Source of the DNA: Muribaculaceae bacterium
Lineage (GTDB): Bacteria; Bacteroidota; Bacteroidia; Bacteroidales; Muribaculaceae
DNA length: 64,000 bases
Assembly (NCBI GenBank): GCA_017621845.1
Contig: JAGASI010000026.1
Location: forward strand, 1-64,000
Reading direction: 5' to 3'
Below, in pieces: positions 1-6,675 of this stretch. The notes beneath the pieces were generated by a model. That model had not been told where the DNA came from. It worked only from the letters and a program-made list of their open reading frames with translations, and did no database searches. Within the stretch, counting starts at the first letter, position 1. Each line of letters starts with the position of its first letter. The translations under genes were made by a program, and so were the position numbers.

Positions 1-1422
1 GGCCACGGTCGCATCTCTGACATGGCGCAGCAGGTCTGCGACTTCGGAGATAATGATGCGTTCCTCCGCCAGCGAGGAAGAAGCGGCGAATTTCTTCTCT
101 GCGAGCCAGAGTATAAAAGGCTTTTCAGGAATGGCGGCGTAAATCTCCGGCGAGAGAATGTATTCGTCGGCATCGTTCTTGTGGAGAATGACGCTGCCGA
201 CTTTCTCCTTTGGTATAGAGGCGATATCCTCGTCGGAGAGTGTTATTTCCGCGCGCTCCTTTGGCTTTACACCGGCTTTCCTGGCTTCATCGCGCTTCTG
301 TTCGAGAAGGTCGGCTTTTACCGCTTCGAGTTCGTCTTCGGTTATCGGCACAAGCACAGGTTCTTCGACGAAAGGCAGCTCGCGCACCGTAACGTCGAAG
401 CCCCGGCGCACAGCTTCGGCGCCGTTAACCATAACGGCCTTGAAGCCGGGCCCGAAAGGCTCGTCTTTCGGAGGGTCCGAGTCCGGAATAAAGCAGACTG
501 ATTGTGTCAACTTCATCAGTCTGTCGAACTGTGCGGCACTCCACGCAGTGCCGAGAGTGGCGACAGCATTCTCCATGCCGACGGACTGGAGGCGCAGAAC
601 ATCGGGAGCGCCCTCGACGATATTGTAGAAAAGAGCGTCGCGGCAACGGCTCGCCCTGTCGATGCCGAAAATGGCCTCTCCCTTAGTGAATATCATCGAG
701 TTTGACGAGTTGATATACTTGCCGACATTATCGGCCTTTGCGTCGCCGAGATAGCGGGCTGTAAAGGCTATGACGCGCCCGAAGCGGTCGCGGATAGGGA
801 TAACGAGGCGGTTGCGGAACAAAGTATAAATCCTACCGCTCTTTTTATCCCTCTGAAAGATGCCGGACTGCACGAGCAGATCTTCGGAGACAGCTTTGCT
901 CTTGCAGTATTCCATAAGCAGATTGCCGTCTTTGGGTGCGAGTCCGATGCCGCAGGTGGAGCAGAATTGCTCCGGCCATCGGGAGTAGGCATACTCACGA
1001 GCGGCCCGCGCCTCGTCGTTCATGTCGACACGCAGCTGTTCCCGGAAAAACTGATGCGCTACGGCGACGGCGCCTAATATCGACTCGCGCAGTTGCGCCG
1101 CCTGTCGTTGCTCGTCGGTCTGTTCCTCCTTAGAGTATTCGATATGTATGCCGTTGGCTTTGGCGATGGCTTCGACGGCCTGTTGGAAGTCCATGCCCTC
1201 CTTTTCCTCGTAGAACTTGATGCCGTCGCCCCCACGGTGGCAGCTGTGGCAGTACCACAGGTTTTTGCCGGGCGATATGGAGAACGAGGGAGTGTTCTCG
1301 GAGTGAAAGGGGCAAGAGGCGAACATCGTGGAGCCACGTCGGCGGAAGTTCAGCCCCCACGACTTCAGCACGTCCTCGATGTCAAGACCTTTTACAGCCT
1401 CTATCGTCTTGTTGCTTATCAT
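1..1422 (-). CDS. DNA primase, CHC2 zinc finger plus Toprim (3' end outside window)
   Basis: Reading leftward from ATG at 1422, the frame stays open to the window edge (474 codons), so the C-terminus is missing. Around residues 43-67 it has a CHC2 zinc finger (CPFH then CHSC), as in DnaG-type primases that make RNA primers. A Toprim-like region follows, with a catalytic-type acidic motif (VEGAPDVL) and a downstream DSD pair that would bind metal. The start overlaps the stop of the upstream small gene by 4 nt (ATGA), implying translational coupling in a leftward operon. Its place next to a phage repressor and integrase indicates a phage replication primase, possibly with a helicase domain beyond the edge. 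I verified the frame by reverse-complement translation at several points. Confidence 0.85.
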   Translation of the reverse strand, partial: MISNKTIEAVKGLDIEDVLKSWGLNFRRRGSTMFASCPFHSENTPSFSISPGKNLWYCHSCHRGGDGIKFYEEKEGMDFQQAVEAIAKANGIHIEYSKEEQTDEQRQAAQLRESILGAVAVAHQFFREQLRVDMNDEARAAREYAYSRWPEQFCSTCGIGLAPKDGNLLMEYCKSKAVSEDLLVQSGIFQRDKKSGRIYTLFRNRLVIPIRDRFGRVIAFTARYLGDAKADNVGKYINSSNSMIFTKGEAIFGIDRASRCRDALFYNIVEGAPDVLRLQSVGMENAVATLGTAWSAAQFDRLMKLTQSVCFIPDSDPPKDEPFGPGFKAVMVNGAEAVRRGFDVTVRELPFVEEPVLVPITEDELEAVKADLLEQKRDEARKAGVKPKERAEITLSDEDIASIPKEKVGSVILHKNDADEYILSPEIYAAIPEKPFILWLAEKKFAASSSLAEERIIISEVADLLRHVRDATVA

Positions 1423-1619
1423 ATTTCTTTTGCTTTATCCCAGCAGTCGATAATCGACTGGCCGGTGTATTTCAGTCTGCGCGGATTGCTGTTGCAGGGA
1501 GATATAAGACCCATGCGGCGCAGTTTGCGCAGGGTCTTATGGCAGATGCCAAGTTCGGCACAAGTTCTCTTAACTGAAAATACACCGTCGGGGTCGCATT
1601 TAGGGCGGGATTCAATCAT
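1419..1619 (-). CDS. Small helix-turn-helix protein (MerR/excisionase-like)
   Basis: A 66-residue protein. Residues 14-50 resemble the winged helix of MerR/excisionase-type proteins: a VKRTCAELGICHKTLRKLR helix-turn-helix followed by a basic strand (NPRRLKYT). It probably binds DNA. It is the gene immediately before the primase and overlaps it by 4 nt, and it lies 2 nt after the preceding 80-residue gene, so it belongs to the leftward early operon. It could act in excision, in regulation, or as a replication accessory factor; the sequence does not decide. Confidence 0.6.
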   Translation of the reverse strand: MIESRPKCDPDGVFSVKRTCAELGICHKTLRKLRRMGLISPCNSNPRRLKYTGQSIIDCWDKAKEI

Positions 1620-1621
1620 GG

Positions 1622-1864
1622 TTACGGATTGGTTGCGGCAGGTTCTTCAACAAAGATGCGCTCTCCGGCCTCGCTCTCTATTATCTGTTTTGCGTGTTCG
1701 GGTATGCGACAGGCCATGCACTTCCAGTTAAAGAAAGTCTGCCTCCTAACACCGGCACGTTTGGTTACGTCGGTTATGAACTCGACCCTCTCCCAATATG
1801 TGAGCGTGTCGAGAAAGGCGTTAAGCTGTGTCGCCTCCATGTGTTTAATATCGTTGTTTGTCAT
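1622..1864 (-). CDS. Hypothetical 80-aa early-operon protein
   Basis: Not assigned to a family. An 80-residue, mostly helical protein with a possible helix-turn-helix in its centre (KRAGVRRQTFFNWK) and an acidic C-terminus. It lies 6 nt after the preceding leftward gene and 2 nt before the next, so it is co-transcribed with the primase. A DNA-binding role is a guess from the central motif. Confidence 0.55.
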   Translation of the reverse strand: MTNNDIKHMEATQLNAFLDTLTYWERVEFITDVTKRAGVRRQTFFNWKCMACRIPEHAKQIIESEAGERIFVEEPAATNP

Positions 1865-1870
1865 ACAGTC

Positions 1871-2143
1871 TCAGTCTTTGAAGTAATCTTGTGTGGCGCG
1901 TTGGAGAAAGCGAAGGTCTGCCGTGCGGTACTCCAGTTTGCCGGGGCGTTTGCAAGGCTCAACCTTTCCTTGTTTTCTCCAACGTTCGACATTAGCACGG
2001 CCAAACATATCATAAGCCTTTCTTTGGCTAACATATTCCGGGTCGGCGCTGTCGGTTTTAAGCATCTTGACGACCCTTGCCGCAACATCGTTGAGGAAGG
2101 TGTCGTAAGGTATAAGGTGGTCGAGGAATTGAAGGAACGCCAT
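1871..2143 (-). CDS. Hypothetical 90-aa protein, MerR-like DNA-binding
   Basis: A 90-residue protein. Residues 39-75 read like an excisionase-type winged helix (SQRKAYDMFGRANVERWRK, then basic KRPGKLEYRTADL). It sits in the leftward early operon, 10 nt after its upstream neighbour and 6 nt before the next gene. The conserved type of fold suggests DNA binding, but the target is unknown. A second excisionase-like protein lies two genes downstream, so one may control recombination and the other transcription. Confidence 0.55.
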   Translation of the reverse strand: MAFLQFLDHLIPYDTFLNDVAARVVKMLKTDSADPEYVSQRKAYDMFGRANVERWRKQGKVEPCKRPGKLEYRTADLRFLQRATQDYFKD

Positions 2144-2153
2144 AATCAGAGAA

Positions 2154-2345
2154 TTAAGCGATTCTTGTAACCTCGATAGTCTTATCGGCGCGGTCGGTCT
2201 TCGTTGTGTATTGACGCTCGTACATCATGCCAAGCTCGGAAGCCTGAGTACGAACGCTTTTCAGCCGCGAAATGGGGAACTTGATAGAGTCTCCAACCGC
2301 CATCTCGTAGAGAGTCGGGCGGATTTTTTGGGTGGTATCATTCAT
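2154..2345 (-). CDS. Hypothetical 63-aa protein, first gene of the leftward operon
   Basis: A 63-residue protein, unrecognised. It has a small beta-type middle (VGDSIKFPISRL) followed by a basic segment ending in TIEVTRIA, similar in style to small phage proteins encoded ahead of primase genes. Its start lies 84 nt from a strong inverted-repeat operator in the divergent control region, so it should be the first gene under repressor control in the leftward operon. Confidence 0.5.
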   Translation of the reverse strand: MNDTTQKIRPTLYEMAVGDSIKFPISRLKSVRTQASELGMMYERQYTTKTDRADKTIEVTRIA

Positions 2346-2360
2346 TTTTGTGCCGTTTTA

Positions 2361-2392
2361 TTTGCTTGTTTAATGATTAATGATTAACTTTG
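2361..2392 (+). promoter_or_regulatory. Bacteroidetes-type promoter for the XRE repressor
   Basis: A -33 element TTTG at 2361-2364 is followed 20 nt later by TAACTTTG at 2385-2392, matching the Bacteroidetes consensus TTTG-N19/20-TAnnTTTG. Transcription would begin near 2400 and run into the repressor gene at 2490 with a leader of about 90 nt that contains the operator palindrome. Confidence 0.5.
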
Positions 2393-2428
2393 CATCAGAG
2401 TATTAGCGTACTTTGAGAACGCAAAGTA

Positions 2429-2460
2429 ACCATTTAATGTTTAACTAAACAATAAATGGT
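2429..2460. promoter_or_regulatory. Operator-like inverted repeat in the divergent control region
   Basis: Arms ACCATTTAATGTTTA (2429-2443) and TAAACAATAAATGGT (2446-2460) are 15 bp each with one mismatch and a 2-bp centre. A further TTTAATGTTTAA copy at 2486-2497 overlaps the repressor start codon. The placement between divergent early genes and an XRE repressor fits autoregulation and control of the leftward operon; binding is inferred. Confidence 0.55.
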
Positions 2461-2489
2461 GTGTCGTTTTAAGTATTTTTCGCTGTTTA

Positions 2490-2948
2490 ATGTTTAATAT
2501 TGAACTGAAAGAGGTACACATCGGAAAGGCAATCAAAGAACGCCTTGAAGAAATAAAGATGACCAAGACAGAGTTTGGTCGTCTGATTGGTGTGCCTCAG
2601 CAGCACGTCAATCGAATCTTCGAAAGAGATACGATTGAGACGAAGAAGCTAATGAGGATTTGTCGGGCACTTGACTTCAACTTCTTCGCGTTGTTTTGCC
2701 AGTTTCCTACCAACATAAGCGCCTACCTATCGGCAGTCGCGTTGGGAGATGGAGATGCAAACAACAACCTCGGAGAGACCGCCATTCTATCCCAGCTTGA
2801 AATTCTAAAAGTCAAGTTGGGAGAAGCAAGGGGCACTGAGACAGACCTGCGCGACCAGATTGCCGGACTCAAAGATAACATCGAGCAGTTGAAATCCAAC
2901 TTGCGCGATAAAGACGAAATAATAACACTATACAAAGAACGAAAATAG
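2490..2948 (+). CDS. XRE-family repressor with C-terminal coiled coil
   Basis: A 152-residue protein. Residues 10-60 form a Cro/CI-type helix-turn-helix (IGKAIKERLEEIKMTKTEF, then LIGVPQQHVNRIFER). Residues 100-150 form a heptad-like coiled coil that probably dimerises it. This arrangement is common in Bacteroidales phages and mobile elements. It is divergent from the leftward primase operon and has operator-like repeats upstream and across its start codon, so it is the likely lysogeny or element-maintenance repressor. Assignment as repressor rather than activator rests on context. Confidence 0.8.
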   Translation: MFNIELKEVHIGKAIKERLEEIKMTKTEFGRLIGVPQQHVNRIFERDTIETKKLMRICRALDFNFFALFCQFPTNISAYLSAVALGDGDANNNLGETAILSQLEILKVKLGEARGTETDLRDQIAGLKDNIEQLKSNLRDKDEIITLYKERK

Positions 2949-3048
2949 TATGACGTAAAAACTTCAAAATTACAAGCAGCAGAGCGGCGTTCTACTGTTT
3001 GTGAAGAAAGAGTTAATTAACAATATAAATTAAGGTAATTAGTTTGAA

Positions 3049-3153
3049 ATGGCACCACACCTATTTGCTGAGAAAAAGTTGAGAGTATCGCATTATCTCA
3101 GTGGCGCACAGCCCCAAATAGGAGTGGCGCAAGCCGCGATAGAGGTTGAATAA
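3049..3153 (+). CDS. Candidate 34-aa micropeptide A
   Basis: A small ORF of 34 codons, preceded in frame by a stop. It aligns without gaps over 23 residues with the next small ORF (3202-3276), with about 13 identities. In the shared VAQAAIE block four of seven codons differ only at synonymous positions, and the LRV block also differs only synonymously. That pattern suggests selection on the peptides rather than a chance repeat. Function unknown. Confidence 0.4.
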   Translation: MAPHLFAEKKLRVSHYLSGAQPQIGVAQAAIEVE

Positions 3154-3201
3154 ACCGAAAATCGCCTCGACTAATGATTCGAGCAAAAATATGTTGAGAA
3201 T

Positions 3202-3276
3202 ATGCTGAGAGTTATGAAGCAAGTATCAGAATATCAAGCGAGAATTAAAGTGGCGCAGGCTGCTATCGAGGATTAA
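3202..3276 (+). CDS. Candidate 24-aa micropeptide B, paralogue of A
   Basis: A 24-codon ORF in the same frame as micropeptide A, from ATG at 3202 to TAA; a second in-frame ATG follows four codons later. It ends in VAQAAIED, whereas A ends in VAQAAIEVE. It lies between the repressor and the integrase, just before a large hairpin. Whether it is translated, or is the remnant of a longer gene, cannot be told. Confidence 0.35.
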   Translation: MLRVMKQVSEYQARIKVAQAAIED

Positions 3277-3300
3277 GACATAACTTAACACTGACTTAGA

Positions 3301-3344
3301 GTTAGGCTGTAACGCCCTTGTGAAAAAGGGAGTTACAGCCTAAC
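3301..3344. repeat. Long inverted repeat (hairpin) upstream of the integrase
   Basis: GTTAGGCTGTAAC (3301-3313) and GTTACAGCCTAAC (3332-3344) are perfect complements. They enclose CCCTT/AAGGG arms after one mismatched pair, with a 6-nt loop. No T-run follows on the plus strand, so it is not a clear intrinsic terminator. It could terminate transcription across the micro-ORFs, or be a recombination or protein-binding site near the integrase. Confidence 0.6.
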
Positions 3345-3404
3345 GTATTCTTAGGGGGTTCGTTCACTTGACATCACTTTGTGAGTCCAAATGCACGGAA
3401 AAAA

Positions 3405-3466
3405 GTGTACAAATGTGTACACACTTTCCAAGGGTCGGTGTACGGCGGGTGTACTGATGGGTGTAC
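3405..3466 (+). repeat. Five GTGTAC repeats upstream of the integrase
   Basis: GTGTAC occurs at 3405, 3415, 3438, 3449 and 3461, with start spacings of 10, 23, 11 and 12 bp, i.e. near helical-turn multiples on one face of the DNA. They lie 140-200 bp before the integrase start. Arm-type binding sites for a tyrosine recombinase, or sites for an excisionase, are the simplest reading. Confidence 0.5.
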
Positions 3467-3603
3467 GTTCTTATTGTCGGCTATCTCAATCATTTATGCA
3501 ATCAACAACAAAATATCAATAACAAACTATTGGAACACGGAAGTCATCGGTCAAGACATTGACCGCTTTGCTCCGCTGAAATTTAATCTAAAACCGCAAA
3601 GAA

Positions 3604-5097
3604 ATGGCAACATTCAAATCAGTGGTGCGCGGTGAGCGCAAGGATGGTTTCATGCAGGTCTACATCCGCGTGTCCCACCAAAAGAGACACGGATACATCA
3701 AGACCGACAAGATGGTCACCCGGAGGGAACTCAACAAGCAGGGTGAAATCAAAGACCCGATGGTCGTAAGTTACTGCGCTCAGTTGATATTGGACTATAA
3801 CCGCCGACTGAACGAGAAGGACATCAAGAATTGGAGCGTGGGAGAAATCGTTGACTTCCTGACAAAGGGTGACTGCGATGTTTGTTTCTCTGACTACGCA
3901 CGTCTGCACATCGACCGAATGATTGACCGAGGGCAGCTGAGAAACTCCAAGAACTATCAGTTGGCACTCCAGCACATGGAGCGTTACTTCGGGACCGTCA
4001 AGATTATGTTCTCTGACCTAACGTCAGTGCGCGTCAACGGATGGATACGGACGTTGGAGCAGACCCACCGCGCCAAGGAGATGTACCCCATCTGCATGAG
4101 GCAGGTGTTTCGGGCCGCAATCAACGAGTACAACGATTATGACACCGGGGTTATCCGCATCAAGACCAATCCGTGGGGCAAGGTGAAGATACCGCAGGCC
4201 GACCGCGCGGAGAAGCGTGCAATCTCCCCGGAGGAGTGCAGGCTGTTTTTCGCGGCCCCGATGCCCGACACGAAAATGTCAGAGCCACTGCCCGAACTCG
4301 GACGCGATGTGGCCAAGATGGTGCTGTGCCTTGCAGGCATGAACACGGTTGACCTCTACGAGCTGCGCAAGGAGAACTATCGTGACGGCAAACTCTGCTA
4401 CAAGAGAGCCAAGACGATGAAAAGCCGGACGGACGATGCCTACATCGAAATGAGGGTCGAGCCGATTATACAGCCGTTAGTTGAAAAATATCTTGCCGAG
4501 GCTGATGACCCCTACCTGTTCAACTTCCACAATCGGTACTGCGACTCCGACTCGTTTTGTGCGAATGTGAACAACGGAATAAAGCAGGTGTGCCGAAGCA
4601 TGGGTATCCCCCAAGAGAAATGGTATTGTGTCTACACGTTCCGTCACACATGGGGTACTGTCGCTCAGAACGATTGTGGGGCGAGCATCGCCGAGGTCGG
4701 CTTTGCCATGAACCACTCCCACCGCCACACCATCACGCGAGGGTACATCAAGATTGACTTCACTCCTGCGTGGACTCTCAATGCCAAGGTGATTGACTTT
4801 ATCTTCTTTTCCACGGCCAAGAGCAAGCAGGGCATGGCCAATGACGCTGACGAGCCGAAAGAGAAGTTGTTTCGGATTTCGGTCAAGAACATGATTTATG
4901 CGCGAGCCTACTTCAAGGGTGAGGTTCTCGCGGAGGTCAGTGACATCGGCTTCAGTACGATTGACGCTGTCATCGCCCGGCTGACGGCTGACCTGCCCGA
5001 CACCATCCCTCACGGCTGTGCCGTGCAGTTTCGCATCAAGAACGTGGACACCGACCGCGAGGCGGTGTATGAGCGCACGAAAGGAAAAGGTTTTTGA
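3604..5097 (+). CDS. Tyrosine recombinase / integrase
   Basis: A 497-residue site-specific recombinase. It has an N-terminal arm-binding segment (residues 1-90), a SAM-like core-binding domain (about 90-200) and a catalytic domain (about 210-400). The box II arginine is R347 in YTFRHTWG, and the nucleophile is Y381 in TRGYIKID. The usual box I arginine is not visible: the matching segment reads AGMNTVDL with Asn247. The box II histidine is Tyr344. Arg I substitution is known for IntDOT of CTnDOT. About 85 extra residues follow the catalytic domain, unusually long. The gene is followed by a terminator and probably integrates the phage. Confidence 0.85.
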   Translation: MATFKSVVRGERKDGFMQVYIRVSHQKRHGYIKTDKMVTRRELNKQGEIKDPMVVSYCAQLILDYNRRLNEKDIKNWSVGEIVDFLTKGDCDVCFSDYARLHIDRMIDRGQLRNSKNYQLALQHMERYFGTVKIMFSDLTSVRVNGWIRTLEQTHRAKEMYPICMRQVFRAAINEYNDYDTGVIRIKTNPWGKVKIPQADRAEKRAISPEECRLFFAAPMPDTKMSEPLPELGRDVAKMVLCLAGMNTVDLYELRKENYRDGKLCYKRAKTMKSRTDDAYIEMRVEPIIQPLVEKYLAEADDPYLFNFHNRYCDSDSFCANVNNGIKQVCRSMGIPQEKWYCVYTFRHTWGTVAQNDCGASIAEVGFAMNHSHRHTITRGYIKIDFTPAWTLNAKVIDFIFFSTAKSKQGMANDADEPKEKLFRISVKNMIYARAYFKGEVLAEVSDIGFSTIDAVIARLTADLPDTIPHGCAVQFRIKNVDTDREAVYERTKGKGF

Positions 5098-5146
5098 CAT
5101 GACGCAAAGATAAGGCGCGGCCCCGGCCTCCTGCTTTTATCTTTTG

Positions 5147-5182
5147 AACGCCCGACTTGCCCAACAGTAGGCCGGGCGTTTT
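5147..5182 (+). terminator. Intrinsic terminator of the integrase gene
   Basis: AACGCCCG (5147-5154) pairs with CGGGCGTT (5173-5180), with an inner GCC/GGC pairing, then TTTTCG. It lies 50 nt after the integrase stop. Confidence 0.6.
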
Positions 5183-5196
5183 CGTGCGCACGCGCA

Positions 5197-5280
5197 CGCG
5201 CGACAACGACATCAACGACATCTATAAACAATAAAAAATTTATCTTTCTATTTTAATAAAGACGTTGTCGTTGTCGCGCG
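5197..5280. repeat. 15-bp perfect inverted repeat around an AT-rich spacer
   Basis: CGCGCGACAACGACA (5197-5211) and TGTCGTTGTCGCGCG (5266-5280) are perfect complements. They flank a 54-bp AT-rich spacer. This sits just before the opposed iteron arrays and is probably part of the same origin-like or packaging-like region. Confidence 0.6.
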
Positions 5281-5290
5281 CGAGGAAAAA

Positions 5291-5533
5291 CCCCAAAGTA
5301 ACCCCAAACATAACCCCAAACATAACCCCAAAGAAACCCCAAAATATCGCTGTATTGCGTTGAGCCAAAGTAAAATACAAAAATTGTATTTTTCAAAGGT
5401 TGTGATTGACATAAAATTTTGATAAAAATTTGGTGTGAATAGTGACCTTTATTTGTTTTTGGGGTTATTTTGGGGTTATTTTGGGGTTATGTTTGGGGTT
5501 ACGTTAGGGGTTACGTTAGGGGTTATTTAGGGG
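5291..5533. repeat. Opposed iteron arrays (CCCCAAA x5, TTTGGGG-type x7) around an AT-rich core
   Basis: CCCC runs start at 5291, 5302, 5314, 5326 and 5337, spaced 11, 12, 12 and 11 bp. GGGG runs start at 5461, 5472, 5483, 5495, 5507, 5519 and 5530, spaced 11, 11, 12, 12, 12 and 11 bp. The arrays are inverted relative to each other across an AT-rich core that holds a 9-bp hairpin (5372-5392). The near-helical phasing suggests a multimeric protein. The site may be a replication origin, a partition site, or a pac/cos-type site for the adjacent small terminase. The G-rich strands could also form quadruplexes. Confidence 0.75.
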
Positions 5534-5539
5534 TTTATG

Positions 5540-5577
5540 AAAATAAGAAAGCGACCTATCCTCACGGACGGGTCGCT
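5540..5577 (-). terminator. Terminator of the small-terminase gene
   Basis: On the minus strand AGCGACC (5577-5571) pairs with GGTCGCT (5556-5550) and is followed by a T-rich tract ending near 5540. It lies about 80 nt after the stop of the leftward gene. Confidence 0.5.
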
Positions 5578-5655
5578 CAAGAGTTCGCTATTCTTTTAAA
5601 AACTGAATTATGTGTCTTGTTGGGTCTAAAAGTAGATGAATAGACGCAGGGGCGG

Positions 5656-6090
5656 TTAATCCTCGTCCTCGTCATCATCTTCACCGCAGAGGGCGCGAAG
5701 CCGGTCCTCAATGGTCTTGGCAGATATGTTGGCCTCCAAGTCAACGTCAACTGCTTTGAGTTTGGGAGTGTGGAACTCTATAAGATGGAGTTCGGCGTTG
5801 ACTCGCTCGTTGGGTGTAAGAGCAATCATATCGGCCTCAAAGTCCGACATGATCACCGGGTTGCCTTTAGTGTCGGTGAGTGGGATTAGGTCAATGACCT
5901 TGTAGATGTTTCCCTCCTCGTCCTGCGTGAGTCGCTGACGCTGTATTTCCTTTGCGCCTCCCGTTATCGGGTCAGTCTGCACGCGAGGTGTGAAGTATGC
6001 CTCGCTGTGGGCGCGCAGGACGCATTTCAGCGGATTGTCCTTGTTGGGTGTGCCTTTTTGTCGGCCACCGGTTTTCTTTCCTTTAGCCAT
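5656..6090 (-). CDS. Terminase small subunit-like protein
   Basis: A 144-residue protein from ATG at 6090; the open frame runs upstream but the conserved sequence begins here. The basic GKKTGGRQKGTPNK start is typical of proteins annotated as small terminase subunits in Bacteroidetes phages. The middle is a mixed region, and the C-terminus is strongly acidic (CGEDDDEDED). A small terminase recognises the packaging site and loads the large subunit. It lies beside a large iteron region that would be a plausible recognition site. It is leftward and divergent from the virion genes, like the large terminase 25 kb away. The assignment rests on the N-terminal motif and context. Confidence 0.6.
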   Translation of the reverse strand: MAKGKKTGGRQKGTPNKDNPLKCVLRAHSEAYFTPRVQTDPITGGAKEIQRQRLTQDEEGNIYKVIDLIPLTDTKGNPVIMSDFEADMIALTPNERVNAELHLIEFHTPKLKAVDVDLEANISAKTIEDRLRALCGEDDDEDED

Positions 6091-6094
6091 GATA

Positions 6095-6156
6095 CAAAAG
6101 TTAAAAGTGCGGTACAAAGATAACCGCCTAAATTCGTGCGTGAATTTTAACTTTTG
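6095..6156. promoter_or_regulatory. Divergent promoter region with 12-bp inverted repeat
   Basis: CAAAAGTTAAAA (6095-6106) and TTTTAACTTTTG (6145-6156) are perfect complements between the divergent small-terminase and virion genes. CAAAGATA at 6115-6122 is a minus-strand TATCTTTG -7 element for the terminase gene. A shared late regulator binding the repeat is inferred. Confidence 0.45.
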
Positions 6157-6169
6157 AAACTCCACAATC

Positions 6170-6661
6170 ATGATAGGAAGTTTAGTAGGCGCAGGTCTTT
6201 CGGCTGTCGGTAGCATCTTCGGCGGTATCTCGGCAAGCAAGGCCATGAAAAAGGTCAAGAAGAACCTGCAAGCGCAAAAACAAGCCAACCAAGATTGGTA
6301 TGACCGCCGATATAACGAGGACGCGACACAGCGTGCCGATGCACAGCGCATACTCACGATGACCGAGGAGTCAATCAAGAACCGCAATCGGCAGGCCGCA
6401 GGAGCGCAGGCCGTCATGGGCGGTACTGAGGAGAGCGTGGCGGCCGCCAAGGCAGCCAACAATCAGGCACTCGCCGATGCAACCTCGCAGATTGCCGTAA
6501 ATGCAGAGGCGCGTAAAGACCAGATAGAGCAGACCTATCAGCAGAAGGACGCGCAGATAAATGACGCTCTGAACAATCTTGAAATCAACAAGGCGCAGGC
6601 TATCTCCTCCGCTGTGCAGGGCGTGGCACAGGCAGGAGCAGGCATTGCAGGCGCGTTCTAA
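6170..6661 (+). CDS. Small virion-associated-like protein, 163 aa
   Basis: A 163-residue protein. Its N-terminus is Gly/Ser/Ala-rich and hydrophobic (residues 1-24, SLVGAGLSAVGSIFGGISAS). A long alanine/glutamine-rich helical body follows (25-145), with a second small hydrophobic segment at the end. This pattern resembles the short internal or ejection proteins that precede large ejected proteins in podoviruses (T7 gp14 style). It is the first gene of the rightward virion operon, 15 nt before the next. The function is inferred from composition and position, not from a family match. Confidence 0.5.
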   Translation: MIGSLVGAGLSAVGSIFGGISASKAMKKVKKNLQAQKQANQDWYDRRYNEDATQRADAQRILTMTEESIKNRNRQAAGAQAVMGGTEESVAAAKAANNQALADATSQIAVNAEARKDQIEQTYQQKDAQINDALNNLEINKAQAISSAVQGVAQAGAGIAGAF

Positions 6662-6675
6662 CAACCCCCGACATT

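Noticed and set aside
3381..3635. 84-codon frame overlapping the integrase start
   Set aside because: It is made of the GTGTAC repeats and leader DNA, and overlaps the integrase ATG; no domain resemblance.
5291..5533. CRISPR array
   Set aside because: Repeats are 11-12 bp with no unique spacers, and no cas gene is nearby.
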